This document shows, piece after piece, positions 25,215-36,782 of a DNA stretch of 64,000 bases (positions are counted from its first letter, which is position 1; each line of letters starts with the position of its first letter). This DNA is from Cerioporus squamosus (lineage: Eukaryota > Basidiomycota > Agaricomycetes > Polyporales > Polyporaceae), in NCBI GenBank assembly GCA_022592435.1, contig JABYQS010000021.1:124001-188000 (forward strand), read 5' to 3'. A program made the translations under genes and the position numbers. Under the pieces are notes generated by a model that was not told the origin of the DNA, did not search any database, and worked only from the letters and a program-made list of their open reading frames with translations.

Positions 25215-26880
25215 TCACTGCTTGATGAAGTGCGTCATGCCCTGCACGTTGTTGCGATCTGCAGAATAACGAGACGGATGAGCGACATGAGACAGCGCAG
25301 GAGCGCGGGACAACCCACCGAGGGGCACACCGGCAGCGCGTGCAGGACCGCTGAAGTCGAGCGTCGAGATCCTCTTCGCGTTGCCAGCGCTGGTGAGCGC
25401 GAGGACGTCCACGGACGTTGCGTTCGCAGCGAGAACGTACAGGAAGCTGCACGCGGGGTCCGTCAGCACAAACATACTAGCGGCGGCAAGCTGAACCGCC
25501 ACTCACTCCTTGCCCTTGACGGTGACGACGTCGCTGTCGATGGTGCCCGAGCCGGCGGTCTGCGGGTACTGCTTCACGACGGACGCCTGCAAGTTCCCGT
25601 CGACGCGGACCTCCGTGATCGTCGCGGTGCCGATGTCCGACAGGTAGTAGCTCCCCGTGTGCGCGCTGTAGCTCGACCAGCACGTCGCGCCCTGCCCGGC
25701 GACCGCGACCGCGGCCGACCGGTTCTGGCCGCTCAGGTCGAAGACCGCGAAGCCCAGCGCGGGGTCCGTCGCGAGGAACGCGTTCTGGCCGGGCACGGGG
25801 GTGAGCGAGAACGGGAGCGCGCCGCCGGGAGGGGGCGCGATGTGCGTGGAGGTTGCGGAGAGCGAGCCGTCGCCCGGGGCGACGGCCCACGTTGCGAGGT
25901 AGCCGACGGAGGCGGGGGGCGCGCCCTTGACGGAGACGATCAGCTCGCTCTCGTCGTGGTTGAAGACGATGTGGGAGGCGGTGTTGGGGGGCCCGGCGGG
26001 TGGGGTCGTCTGCTTGAGCGCGAGGTAGCGGAGCGTATTTGGAATGGCGGTGAGGCCGAGCTTCTTGTCGACCTTGTAACAGCTGCATCTGGCGGTTAGT
26101 GCGGGTACAGAGGGAGAGACGAAGGCGCAGGGCAGGGACGAACTTGACAGCTGCGACGGCGCCGCCGTTGAGGACGCAGAGACGGTCTCCGGCGCTGTTG
26201 AATGTGAGCGACATGGGGAACTCGCCCTCCGAAGACACGGGGTCTCCGAGCGGGGTGAGGTTGGTGGGTGTCTTCGGGTCGATGGAGAATAGAGAGATGG
26301 TGTTCGAGCCGGGCTGGATGGACGGTCTGGTTTGCCATGGGACGCGGATAATGCAGAGCACCACTTACGTTCACTGCTGCGAGGACCTTGCCCTTGACAG
26401 AAGCCTCGATACCACCCTTGAAAAGATTCCGAGAGTGAGCTGGGCGAGTGAATGGGTCAACAAGTCGAGGCTACGCACCTGAGAGAACAGCCCATCCGGC
26501 CCAGGGGTCGCTACGGATCCATGCAAACCCCGACCGCCCGTCGCAACTGCCCTATCAGGGTTCTGCACTTGAGGTCAGTGCCAATATTCGTAATCAAGAG
26601 CGACCACGGTCACTCACTAGGGTGCCATCCGCGTTGATAGTAGCAGCGATGATCATGTTCTCCCCCGGCTCGTTCGTGATGACTGCGAATACAATTCAGC
26701 AGGCCACTCATATGCGCCTAAGGGACATGTTCACTCACAATATACCGCTCCCTGGGCGTCGAGGCGCGTAGCCTTGGTCATCATCTTCGTCGCGCCCGCG
26801 TTTGAGGTTTGCATCGGAACCGCGGAGACGAGCATGCATGCCGACAGCACAGAAGTGGTGAAAGCGGCGGAAAACTTCAT
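25215..26880 (-). CDS. Secreted lactonase-like seven-bladed beta-propeller protein
   Basis: A multi-exon gene starting MKFSAAFTTSVLSACMLVSA, a clear signal peptide. The mature protein shows strand-turn repeats as in fungal 3-carboxymuconate-cyclase-like (lactonase) propellers: NEPGENMIIAATINADGTLV, ATGGRGLHGSVATPGPDGLF, GSNTISLFSIDPKTPTNLTP, FPMSLTFNSAGDRLCVLNGG, TASHIVFNHDESELIVSVKG, LPFSLTPVPGQNAFLATDPA and SVDVLALTSAGNAKRISTLD. The end is NNVQGMTHFIKQ after a last intron. Enzymatic activity is not proven for this branch; many members are uncharacterised secreted proteins, so I claim only the fold and secretion. About six introns are needed. A TATAAA-like box on the minus strand lies near 27003, about 120 bp upstream. 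Confidence 0.82.
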
Positions 26881-27869
26881 GACGAGATAGGAAACTAGGA
26901 GAGTTTAAGAAGTAGAATGTGGGCAAGATCTCCTAGACTGCAAGGTGAAGAAGAGGAGTGAACGGAAGGGAATGCTAAAGCTGAGGACATGAGGCTTGGT
27001 CTTTATATCTCGCAAGTTACTGAACCACTCACCGTGAACCTGCGAGCGCTCGGGTCCGAAAATAACTCTGTACGAGTACACTGCATCCGTCGTAGGCGGT
27101 GATGATGATTGTCAGAGACGTCTTCTCGCCTCTGGAGATTAGCAATCGTCACTTCCGGAGGTGAGTTTAGCTGATATCGAACGCACCTCCAGTCCAACCG
27201 CCGAGCGATCGCTCTACATCAGGGCTCAGACCCGGCTCCGTGTTGAGGTTGGAGCGTTGAGGCACTGACTGTAGGACTCGCGAATAAGTAGATGTGTAGA
27301 GTACGCCGTCCTGGGCCTGGCTGCTGAGCCCACACCGCCGTCCCATGAACAGTCATTGGGCAGAATTGATGAACATGCTAGACGGGTGGCACTGCTGCTT
27401 GTTCAGCTACGTGGCCCGGTAACCACGATTCCATGGTTCCATCGCTCCGCGCTGACAGAAAGAACGCCGGCACAGCCCCTTGCTGACTGAATTCATCCCC
27501 TTCGGTGAGACCGAAACACGGGGGTCCCGGTGAACGTCGAGCGCCCTTACTGCCATGCAGGGTACAAGGAACGACAGTGGTCAGGGCGAGCTGCACATCC
27601 GAATATGGATCACTCACTACCTTCCGTCCAACTGACAAGCCCACTGGGCGGATGATACGCCTTCAGCGGTGTCCTCGATGTCCTTTGACACAGGAGCTGC
27701 TAGTAGCGCGAATCGCAGTACGTGAGCGAAGAAAGGCCAAAATTGTGCGAGTGTCGACCTCGAAGCTTGATATCGACTAGCAGCTGAAGAAGGTCTGGCA
27801 GCGCGTGAATCACCAGGAGTGTCTGAGAGTATGTCTCAGGAGCAAATGGGTATCATTTCGTCTAGTCGT
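26881..27869. other. Intergenic, no gene seen
   Basis: About 990 bp. The right part holds short open frames on both strands without motifs; the left part is the promoter of the lactonase-like gene. Confidence 0.6.
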
Positions 27870-28972
27870 TTACTGCGAATAGGGCGGGGGTAGGGAACTG
27901 CCCATTGTCGCAGAGCCTGAGCGCATCGTCACAGTCGTGCACGAGTCGACTATCGCGGGTTGCACAGTTTGAGCCACGTATCTCGGTGGGGGTACTTGTG
28001 ATCCGGCACTGTCAGATACGGACGCATTCAGGGCCATATCGCCGGTTCTGTATGGATCAACGTTTTCACGTCGTCCAGGTGCGCCGCGCGTGCTAGAAAG
28101 AGCGCGTTCCTCGCCCCGCTGAGATTGGCGAGAGCGATCTCTGTAGAGCTTACGAGGAAGCAGTTCGCCATCCCCATCGAGCCGTCTTGATCGAATAGTT
28201 CCTCCTAGTTCGCCTATATAGGACGATCTTTGAGGGACGAGAGATCCTGTGAGCAACGAAAGATGTCAAGGAAGATCCACCATAGCGTTTACGTGGTGTG
28301 ACTGACCGGGCTGTTGAGATAGCCGCATAATTTCCAGGATGTCGCTCCGGTCTGGAGACGTACTTTGAGAAGGAGATTGACATGTTGGCGATGTGTCCGC
28401 TTCATTGGAAGTATCTGGGTTTGACGACAGGAAGGGCTCGATTCCTAGTGTATGAGTTACCGTGAGTGCAGAAAACGGAGGCCGAACCATCAGAACAGAC
28501 CTAGAGGTCCAACAGAAACTCGCGTTCTCTGCGTGTTGCGGCGGCGCATGTACCAGAACATCAACCCCACGAAGCCGATGACGATGAGACCAATTCCTGC
28601 CGCAATAATACCAGCAATGGCGCTTCCTTCCAGACCATGGGACGCGATCTGCGCAGTGGGAGTAGGCGTTGCAGACGAGCTAGCGGAGGTTGCACCAGTT
28701 GTCGATTGTAAGGACGAGGAGGACGACGAAGACGATGAGAATGGATGCGAGCTGGAAGTCATTCTTGGCCCCGACCAGCCGGACCATGCAGACTGAGAGA
28801 AGGAGGGGAAGCCCGATGGCTCACGGGACCACGGCCCGAACGCGAAGGGTGGATGTGACACGGCAGGCGGGCTGAACGTACTGGCAGCAGAAGTGAGCGT
28901 GGGTGTGGATATGTCCAGACCGTGCAGGACAGAGGTGGGACATTCTTCGCAAGGGTGATCGACAGTCGGCAT
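27870..28972 (-). CDS. Single-pass membrane protein with Ser-rich ectodomain and two PPxY motifs in the tail
   Basis: Three exons. Exon 1 encodes a Ser/Thr/Pro-rich region including a nine-serine run (FSSSSSSSSSLQST), then a membrane segment (AIAGIIAAGIGLIVIGFVGL MFWY) and a basic stop-transfer (MRRRNTQR). After a 51-bp intron comes IEPFLSSNPDTSNEADTSPT…SDILEIMRLSQQP, and after a second intron GSLVPQRSSYIGELGG to the end. The cytosolic tail has PPRY (in VPPPRYVAQ) and a C-terminal PPPY (SSLPPPYSQ). PPxY motifs bind WW domains of Nedd4/Rsp5 ubiquitin ligases. The layout resembles Mid2/WSC-like basidiomycete surface proteins. No signal peptide is seen at the chosen ATG and an in-frame TGA lies upstream, so an extra 5' exon may be missing. 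Confidence 0.65.
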
Positions 28973-30077
28973 AGAGTGGACGCTCAGGATTGAAGTGGAG
29001 ATTGAGCACCGTCATAGATTATATGGGCAACACGCTACAGGAAGACTTGGAGAAGGTTTCCATCGCATATACAGCCACAAGGGCTGCACACGTTGTCGTG
29101 GCAGGAGAGCGGACAACATCACAAGTTAGAGACTGACGTGAGGGTGCTTCGAAGAGATGGAAGTTGCTTACCATCTCACGAGTAACTGTGCTGCCAGCCG
29201 CCGACTTTCCTTACCTCCATCAGAGCTACCACGCTATATGGAGAGTCCAATCGGCCGTCTTCAGGCTACTGTCAAAGTCTGTATTTCCGCCAGAGGGTCG
29301 TCGCCTGAACAGCTCAGTCTCCCAGAGAGTTCAACACCACTCAACTCAACTTATTGCACTTGCCCGTGGACCCTTGCACACCCGGATATCAAGTGGTACA
29401 TGCACCGCTTCCTATCCCCGCATGCAGTGCTGGGGTACGAAACCAACATCTACAGATGCCCAATCTGCACGAGCCCCCCCACCTTCGGGGCGATACTTAC
29501 ACGTGTGTGGTCGATTCTGGACAGCCACAGGTGCATATTGCACGCTTCGTTGTGGCGAGTCCGTCGCAGGCTAGGGTTATCGTGCATACAATTGTGACCG
29601 TATGGCCGAAGGAGTCGCGATCATGGTGCTCCGAAGGTCTTATGACACGACATGGGGTGCGCACTGTTTGAGAGTGAGATGTCAGTCCTTCACTGAAGCA
29701 CATCAGGAACTACTGACCGCACTGCAGATATAACTTTCTATCTCCCAGATGGTGTAGTTCCTCGAGCCGTGAACCACGCCGGAGCTCCGAAGGATGTCCT
29801 GAAGAGTGACTTGAATTTGGCATAGACCGTCTGAGACCGTTCGCAGGAGTTTCGGAACAATCGGTGTCCAGCCAGATGCTGGTATCAAATTGCGGTGCAT
29901 TGTACATAACGGCGGGGTGGCGGGGCTGAAGATAATCAGCAATAATTCTGACTCCGAAAGCGACTGTTTCAAGCTCAAGTGAATCGAAAACTATCGAAAA
30001 TGACAAGTGTTCTGTCGGCGCTTACTGTTCCCAGAATCGCAAAGTGATCTCAAGCTTGAAGCATGCGTTAACTCACC
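28973..30077. other. Unresolved stretch, possible minus-strand exons
   Basis: On the minus strand at 29703–29978 a segment reads like protein (IVPKLLRTVSDGLCQIQVTL, then GSRNYTIWEIESYICSA) and could be an upstream exon of the PPxY membrane protein or a separate gene. I could not connect it in frame with confidence. The rest shows nothing supportable. Confidence 0.35.
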
Positions 30078-30980
30078 ATGTTCGCCACTCTCCGCCGTCT
30101 GTACGCGACTATCCCCGAAGCTGCTGCTGCTGCGCGGACGGCGTCGACACCCCGGGCGGTTCGCCTGCGTCGCGCACAGAAAGGCCTTGACGTGGAACCC
30201 CTTCAGTCTGACGCGACACCTGAAGGCCTCACACCGTCCGAATTTGCGCGATACCAGCGCGCGCTGGCGAAGGGCGAACTTCTGCAGGCCGATGGGAGAA
30301 CTTTGAGCGAGGCGGAGTGGTTGGAGAGGTTGGACGCGAAGCGGAGCAGAGTGCGTGGCGTGCGGGAGGTCGTGCGGGAGGACGGGGAGAAGGAGTCGGA
30401 GGTCGTCGGCCAGAAGGTTTACCTGCCGAACGTCATCTTCAAGATGGTCCGCAACCACACTCCCGCGGGACAGCCATACAACCCGTACGAGGCGACCTTC
30501 CGTGTTCCTCAGTCGGTGACGAAAACGGACATCCGCTCGTACCTCCTCGCGGTCTATGGCGTTCAAACGACGTACATACGCACTGACAACTACCAATCTC
30601 CCCTCCGCAAACGCCATGGACGACCGGTTTCGACCATTCCGGATCGAACGTACAAACGCGCAGTCGTCGGTCTTGTCGAACCGTTCTACTACCCACAGGC
30701 TGAGGAGGACATGTCCGCGCAGGATAGGGCCGAGCGCAGGAAGTGGCTGGAGCAGAGTCTGCTCGTGGGCAAGGCGGAGCGCGACATGGCAGAGTACTTC
30801 CTCCGTCACACTCGGTCAGTGGACGGAAAGGGATGGAAGTGGAGGACGGGTACCACGGCGTCGAGGGGCAACATCCTCCGTCTGATCGCTGAGCGTCGTT
30901 CCGAGAGGGAGCAGGCGATTTCGGACGTCAAGAGCCGCATTCGCGAGGATCGACAAAAGGCTGTCGCGGATGCCGCTTAG
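30078..30980 (+). CDS. Mitochondrial ribosomal protein uL23m
   Basis: An intronless gene of 300 codons for the mitochondrial large-subunit protein uL23 (yeast MRPL41 family), which lies near the peptide exit tunnel. The N-terminus, MFATLRRLYATIPEAAAAAR, is basic, acid-free and amphipathic, a typical mitochondrial targeting sequence. The conserved L23 core reads KVYLPNVIFKMVRNHTPAGQ, NPYEATFRVPQSVTKTDIRS and YLLAVYGVQTTYIRTDNYQS, followed by PVSTIPDRTYKRAVVGLVEP. The C-terminal extension is long, charged and helical, as in fungal mitochondrial homologues. No close neighbour shares its direction, so it is probably transcribed alone. Confidence 0.93.
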   Translation: MFATLRRLYATIPEAAAAARTASTPRAVRLRRAQKGLDVEPLQSDATPEGLTPSEFARYQRALAKGELLQADGRTLSEAEWLERLDAKRSRVRGVREVVREDGEKESEVVGQKVYLPNVIFKMVRNHTPAGQPYNPYEATFRVPQSVTKTDIRSYLLAVYGVQTTYIRTDNYQSPLRKRHGRPVSTIPDRTYKRAVVGLVEPFYYPQAEEDMSAQDRAERRKWLEQSLLVGKAERDMAEYFLRHTRSVDGKGWKWRTGTTASRGNILRLIAERRSEREQAISDVKSRIREDRQKAVADAA

Positions 30981-32164
30981 TCCCCATATGCTTGGCTTGT
31001 ACGTTCCTGTTCTTTTTATCTGACGTTGGCTCTGACATGCCACACTGCCTAGGTTATTGTATAGGCAGTGACATGTCATGGGTACCGTCCACTATTCAGA
31101 TGTGCGTTCGAGTTATCGTTCCGATCCCTGAGTGGGATATGCCAGAAGACAGGTGCGTGCCTCGATTGCATCATCCCACTGTGTTCGAGCTGCTGTCGTG
31201 TGGCTTACAGAAAGGAGCCCGTTATATTGCTGCAGTGTGCTGACGGATAGACCTCCAACCATGCGTGCGCCCTCTACAAGTTAGCCGGTGTCGGAGCGGA
31301 TGTTTGCGCTGCGAGTCGGTCACGGTGCAGCAGCGAAAGCTTAGCACTGCTCGCAGGACCTACTGAAGCTGCAGCGTCGCCGAGGTTGTAATTCTATGCA
31401 AATGCATCAATTGGACAACGTCCGGGCCTCAACCTAACCTCGACCCATGAACTTCGCCTTCCTGTGATGGCTCATGAACAGCTTTACGGTATGCACGTTG
31501 TTCATCTGACTTTTGTACTCAAAGCTGTTCTGACGAGTGGTCGTAGGAGGTTCACACTACTGGCGCTATATACGCCCCCATTTCCTTCGTTCCTGAAGTC
31601 CGCCACGACGTACATCCATCGCCCTTCACAACACCTCCGCATCGACCTCTTATGTGTCGATACCCCGCAGCAAGATCACGACTCTCCGCTTTCGCTATCC
31701 CTTTTTCTCGCGGCTCTCCTGTCCCTCTGTTCTCGTTCTCCATGTTATTCCTGAATCCGTGTATGGCTCGCCAAGGTCTCTTTCCTTGCTTCTGTGGACT
31801 GGTCGGTCTGAGGTCTTACTCTACCGGTTGAAGCTGGGAGTATAAGCAAGTGAACGCTTGTTCTTCTGGCCTGTTCCCGACCGTCCTGAGTTGTTCCTCG
31901 TTGTCGATCACCGCAATCAAATGTTGTCAAGGACCCGGATCCTCATCCCGGTGCGCGACCCATGGCGTCTCCTCATATCTACCAGCCTGGCGCCCCATGA
32001 TGCAATACCTGTACGCCTGCTCTTCACTCAGTCACTGGACGTTTGAGCTGTGCTGGACCTTCTGGACTGCACATAAATATTCGGACAGTTAGACGCCGTG
32101 GAGTCGCGAACGTTGACTACTACCACCACCACCTTTCGTCCATTGTGTGCGACGGACCCGCACG
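30981..32164. other. Intergenic, no gene seen
   Basis: About 1.2 kb. Open frames are short and lack motifs. An AT-rich ACATAAATATTC at about 32070 could be the promoter of the MYND gene. Confidence 0.55.
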
Positions 32165-33230
32165 ATGAGACATGAATTCTTCCCTCGGCAGTATGATCTT
32201 GAAGATATCAGCCCTGCGGATTCTACGCGGTGTCACAGCTGCGAGATGCAGAGCGGGAAAGACACGAAGCTGAAGAAATGTGCGGGCTGCTCCGTCGCAA
32301 TATACTGCAGCACGGAGTGTCAAAGAATGCCTGGCCCGCTCACAAGTCAGTGCTCAAACATTTTGCTCTGCACACCGCTGACTGTAGGCTACCAATACTC
32401 GTCACAGGCGGTTCTGTTGCTCAAAACACACTCAGCCGAGGGCTACGATCAAGGTCGACGAGTATCCCGAACTTCGTGATGCGCCTCCGCTCCCAAGGTT
32501 CATCACGATCCGCGCGGCCTTCCCCACGCCCATCGCTGTCGCCTCGGACTGGGCCACGTTCTCGAACTACCATGCTTGGGCATTGTCTACCTTCATCGGC
32601 GTGGCTGCATGGCTTGCGGCGGCGCGCACATCGACTTTCCAGACCGAGTTCCCTCTCGACGATCTCTTGTTGCACCTCTACGTGGTCCCCGTTAACAGGC
32701 CAGATCAGCACCCGGCGAACTCGTGGTTCATGCGGTGTCTGCGCCTGAGCTATCTAGCGCGCGATATCGAGGCGGACAAAGAGCTGGCGCAGCTACTTGG
32801 CAAGCACGAGGACGACTTCGCGAAAGTCGAAGCGACCTTCAAGGCAATGTACGGTGCCCGCTATGCCGGTGCGCTACTGATAGAGTATCACCTGGGCGTG
32901 GGTGGTCTGGTACAGCCAGCGCAGAGGCCGCTCTACGTCTGGCACAACCCCGCTCGCTTCCTCGAACAGACGACGCAGGACGCCATGCAGGACTTCTTCG
33001 ACCTCCTCCAGGCCTGGATATGTGGCGGGATCGTCCTGAAGCCGGCCGATCCGACCGAGAAGAAGGCGGTCCCCGGTCGTCTCGTCCAGGTGCAGAAGAA
33101 GACGAGGGTGACTTGGGAGTGGACGCCGCTCGACTCTGCCCAGGTTGAGCGACTTCAGAGGTCGGCCATACCAAAATCGAGGACCCGCATGTCGTTCGCG
33201 CAAATGGCGCAGCTATATGCGTCCCTCTGA
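32165..33230 (+). CDS. MYND zinc-finger protein, with an apparent 1-base frame break
   Basis: The N-terminus carries a MYND finger: CHSCEMQSGKDTKLKKCAGC, then SVAIYCSTECQ, and, one frame over, KNAWPAHK. An intron with GTCAGT donor and CACAG acceptor follows and leads into RFCCSKH, which supplies the last Cys (H-x3-C). The body continues IKVDEYPELRDAPPLP, NYHAWALSTFIGVAAWLAAA and GALLIEYHLGVGGLVQPAQR to SFAQMAQLYASL at 33230, as in basidiomycete MYND proteins of unknown function. MYND fingers usually bind proline-rich partners. To keep the finger in frame one extra A is needed in CAAAG at 32321–32325 (expected CAAAAG). This is either a homopolymer sequencing error or a lesion. The C-terminal 80 bp recur at 45459–45540. 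Confidence 0.75.
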
Positions 33231-34119
33231 CCCGGCGCGCCGGTGCGTGGTTCCATTCTGCGTAATACTTCGATATCTGACTTTTCGGGTTGCCCAGCTG
33301 CCTCATAGGATTCCCCTTCCTTTCCCGTGCATCTCCTCCACCGTTTCGAGCATCTTCTGCTGCAGTGATGCAGACTCCGTTTCACCCGCGATTCGTATCG
33401 GCCTCCTGGCGTCCTTCCTCCAAGCATACCCCACATCATAGGACCTCGTTCACCGTTACTTTCGCCTGAGCCTCATGCCAGTCTTGCGCGAGACATGGTT
33501 CAGGCGACATGACCGCGTCGGCTGCTGCGGACATGCCATCACATAGCACGAAACGGCAGGCACTGCGGTGAGAGGCCAATTTGTTGTATGATTCGCATTT
33601 GTCAATATTCATTTTGCCCTTTACCATGGAGTGTGGCCAAGACGTATATCACTTCGGAAGTCGGCAAGACACGCGTTCCATGGCTACTTATGGTGGACGC
33701 GCAATAGGGGAGGTATCTTGGATCGTCGCATGATCGCCTTCCTTACTATACAGACACAGGGTCGGTGTACTGGTACTGACTCGCCGTTCGTTCATATCGA
33801 CTCGGTTGCGTCTGTGCGCCAGGCATAAGGATCTTAACGGCCCGACTCGATAGGCATCGAAGCATTATACATTTCCACCCAAGACCCCTTTACAAGCCCG
33901 ACCAACCCAAGAAAGGAACGAGCAGACGAAACCCTCGACACGTTGATCAACTACGTCCCCGTCAGAATCGGAATGCGACCTGTAACCCCAGTGCGACTCT
34001 CTTCAAGTCTGCCTCCGAGGTCTGCGGCCGTTATGTGAAGCTGTATGAGTTCAAATTAGAATGAGTAAGAGCGGATTATGAACTTTGAAAGGTTGAGACA
34101 CACCGGTTCAGTGAACCTT
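33231..34119. other. Intergenic, no gene seen
   Basis: About 890 bp between the MYND and secreted-protein stop codons. It holds two 3' regions and no recognisable exon. It is much longer than the matching interval downstream of TOR (45541–45787), so one copy gained or lost sequence. Confidence 0.6.
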
Positions 34120-34611
34120 CTACGTGAGGATGGCGAAGTCGGCGAACGGGGCGGGGCTGAGGTTGAAGCACTGGTTCACGGCAGGGATCTGCGCGAACGA
34201 GAGGCAGCCCGAGGGGCCGACAAGGACCTCGAACGGCAGGCCCGCGTTGCTGGCCTGGCTGATCGCCGCGGAAACGAACGTGCTCGACTCGTCGATGAGA
34301 CACTCGTTTGCCTCCGCGTCGGGGAGACTGCCCAAGTCGAACGCGAAGCAGCTCAGGCAGTTGGTGGCTGGGCAGAGGAGGAGGATCGCGCCCGCACCAC
34401 CGGCCACGTCGCTACGGAGGCTGTCTGAGGGCAGGGTGACGTTCGGCTGAGCGGCGACGCTGCCGACTCGGAGGTCATGGACGGGGAACTTCGAGGCGAT
34501 GGTCACCGCCTGGCGGAAGGCCTCTACCTTAGTGGCGACGGTGGAGAGCGGGGTGGCCTGCGCAACCTGGGAGAGCGCGGCGAGGGCGACGGCGGCGATG
34601 GCGAAGTACAT
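34120..34611 (-). CDS. Small secreted six-cysteine protein, copy 1
   Basis: An intronless gene of 163 codons. The start MYFAIAAVALAALSQVAQAT gives a classic signal peptide with a likely cleavage after AQA. The mature part has six cysteines: three in LLLCPATNCLSCFAF, then one each in NECLIDES, GPSGCLSF and NQCFNLS. It ends DFAILT. I do not recognise a named family; the pattern is that of a small secreted cysteine-rich protein (SSP), for which surface, signalling or host/substrate interaction roles are only guesses. On the minus strand a TATAAAA box lies near 34703, about 90 bp upstream. The paralogue at 45788–46276 keeps all six cysteines, the signal peptide and the C-terminus, which argues that both are functional. 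Confidence 0.75.
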   Translation of the reverse strand: MYFAIAAVALAALSQVAQATPLSTVATKVEAFRQAVTIASKFPVHDLRVGSVAAQPNVTLPSDSLRSDVAGGAGAILLLCPATNCLSCFAFDLGSLPDAEANECLIDESSTFVSAAISQASNAGLPFEVLVGPSGCLSFAQIPAVNQCFNLSPAPFADFAILT

Positions 34612-34696
34612 TGTGATGAGAGTGGGAGGTGTGGTGCTTTGACTGTGTGTCTGTGGTGGAGGTGTGGGTGACCTGAGTATTTGCGGTCACTGCTAC

Positions 34697-34705
34697 CCAG
34701 CTTTT
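34697..34705 (-). promoter_or_regulatory. TATA box of secreted protein copy 1
   Basis: Reading the minus strand, GGTATAAAAGCTG lies about 90 bp upstream of the ATG. The downstream paralogue has GGTATATAAGCTG at the same distance (about 46370), so the element is conserved between copies. Confidence 0.6.
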
Positions 34706-35640
34706 ATACCTCACCAGCAGTCGCAACCGTAGGAGCTCCACACAAGGAACAATCGGTTCGGACTTCGGCATGTACCAGCTATACGGCCAGGACTGTCCAA
34801 GTAGACAGCTTTAGAAGTCGCGATGCTCCTGTTCTGACAAGCCGAGGCACGAACCATAGCAGAGCGGTGACCGCGGCCTGTGTCAAAGTCTGGCGCCTCG
34901 TATTCGAAGGCGGATGGCCATCAGTCATGGGAAGAAACGGCTTGTTTGAACATTGCGCATCCAGCGGCGGAGATCGTACCGCGCCGCTCTGCTGAACACA
35001 TATAAATGTCAGTAACAGGTAGTGTAGGCTCGTCGATGCGGACATACAGCTGGCCGGGCCCTGAGGGATGCGACGGCAATCCACTTGAGCTGCTTGAGGT
35101 AATGCTCGGATGCTGTAGAAGACATGGAGACTTGTTCTCGTGTAGATGATTGGTCGCATGGAGTACACGCTGTATTGTTCCATCACCCGTACAGAGCGGA
35201 CCACTCGATGGTCCCTGTGAATGATCGTCCAGAACGATAGACTGCATCCTGACACAACTGCAAGCGGACCGTGACCTGTGAACTCCGTGGGTATCGAGAG
35301 ACGGAGGGTCTCTGCTGCTAAAGCTCAAGTTGAGCTGAGGAAACTCACTACCAAAGTGGGGTCGACCCGCAAAGCATGTCCACGCTTAACCTTACCTTGT
35401 CCACTCTTCCATCAGGTCGCGCTTGGATTGAGGTACTGCAGACATGTCAATGTCGCTTGCATTGTCGTACTGTTCAGCGGGCGGCTGTCATATCCCACGC
35501 TGGCCCAGACCTCCGAAACCTCCTTGCTGACAAAGCCGCGATCTCGCCGAGGCACAGTACTGCATTCAACTTCTCGGTGTGTACAGAACAGGCGGACGGC
35601 ACCTGAGCCTAGCCGCAGATCCGACGTGTTAATCCTGTCG

Positions 35641-36782
35641 TGCTCTCAGCAGCCGTCAGGAGAGCATATCGGATTACGCACCGTCGGGCTCCGAACCTTG
35701 AAGGCGCTGGTCAGCGGGAGGTGACGGTAGACACCATCCGCACACAGCGTATATCCGATACGAAGGTTTGAGGAACGTCTGCAAAAGCCAGCCCATGAGG
35801 GGCACGATACTACTACCTCCCCGACCGGATTGTCAAAGCCGGCGGTGGCAGGAATCGCGGTCTTCGGACTGGTGCTCGCAGGTTGTGGGAGACAAAGGCG
35901 CGACAGAAAGATCTGGTCGTTCTTGCGGTTCGATTGTCCATAATACTTCGCTCTAGACCAGGGGCAGGTGTCCACCTGGCGAGAGGCACGGTAGGCCCGG
36001 GGTCAAAAAAGTGCAGGACCTGATTTGTGGAGCTGAAGGCTTGCCTTCCCCTCGGGTATTGCGTAAGTTATATTAGAGTCCAGCCCTATGCGTCTCACCA
36101 TCTGTCAAAGACGTTGTTCGTACTCCTGCATCAGTCGAACCGTAAAGCATGCTATTGAGAGGACGGGCCTACAATGGGACGGCGGCCCTCTCGAGCGGGG
36201 ACGTATTTGATGACACCCCGAAAACAATTTGAGAGTCATCATAGCATTGTGAGCACTGAAGCATCCGCCGTGGATCATGTGGGATGCGCGAGTTGTTGGG
36301 ATGCGGGAACAGTGGACGAGGTATGTATGAAGTTTAAGATCAAGCTGGGCCCGAGGCGCCCGGAGCACTTGAGCAAGTCTCGACGGCGATCTCCGGCAAG
36401 GCTAACCTATACTTGATCTTATCTTATCTCCCCGGTCGGACCGGGAGTGTCTCGTGTCCTTGAACCAGTGCATGAACCTCAGCAAGATGAGCCTTTCGTC
36501 AAACCCAGGTCTTGCCCAGCCCCAAACCTCTCATCGCACGGCAGATACACAATGATCCACCATACAACCAGCGCGTCAGGTATACCCAGCTTTGGGCTCG
36601 AGATGAAGGACGGAGGGAATGTCGCATGAGAAGTCGTCAGGATGGACACGCTGCGCATCCAAGTACAATGTGTACAGGTATGTGCTGTCAGCGCTGCAGT
36701 CGAGTAGAGCTCCGTTCCGGCTGGATCACCTACCATCTTCAACCCCCTCCTCCCTTCTCCTGCGGAACAGGCGTTCGGCGGC
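35641..36782. other. TOR upstream region
   Basis: About 1.1 kb between the duplicated block and the TOR start codon. No gene or clear TATA box was seen. The TOR promoter is presumably here. Confidence 0.5.

Larger units (their letters stand above)
33088..35640 (+). repeat. Segmental duplication, upstream copy (direct repeat flanking TOR)
   Basis: This block contains the MYND gene tail, a small secreted protein gene and about 1 kb beyond it. It recurs in the same order and orientation at about 45459–47290, downstream of TOR. By eye, shared landmarks include GCCGCTCGACTCTGC (MYND tail), GGGAAGAAACGG, and CTGACAAAGCCGCGA near 35529 and 47198. The two coding copies are both intact, while the noncoding parts carry many substitutions and small indels, so the duplication is not very recent. 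The outer limits are approximate. Confidence 0.75.

Noticed and set aside
29157..29597. Plus-strand frame of 146 codons
   Set aside because: Overlaps equally plausible minus-strand text, contains no recognised domain, and has no promoter-like context.
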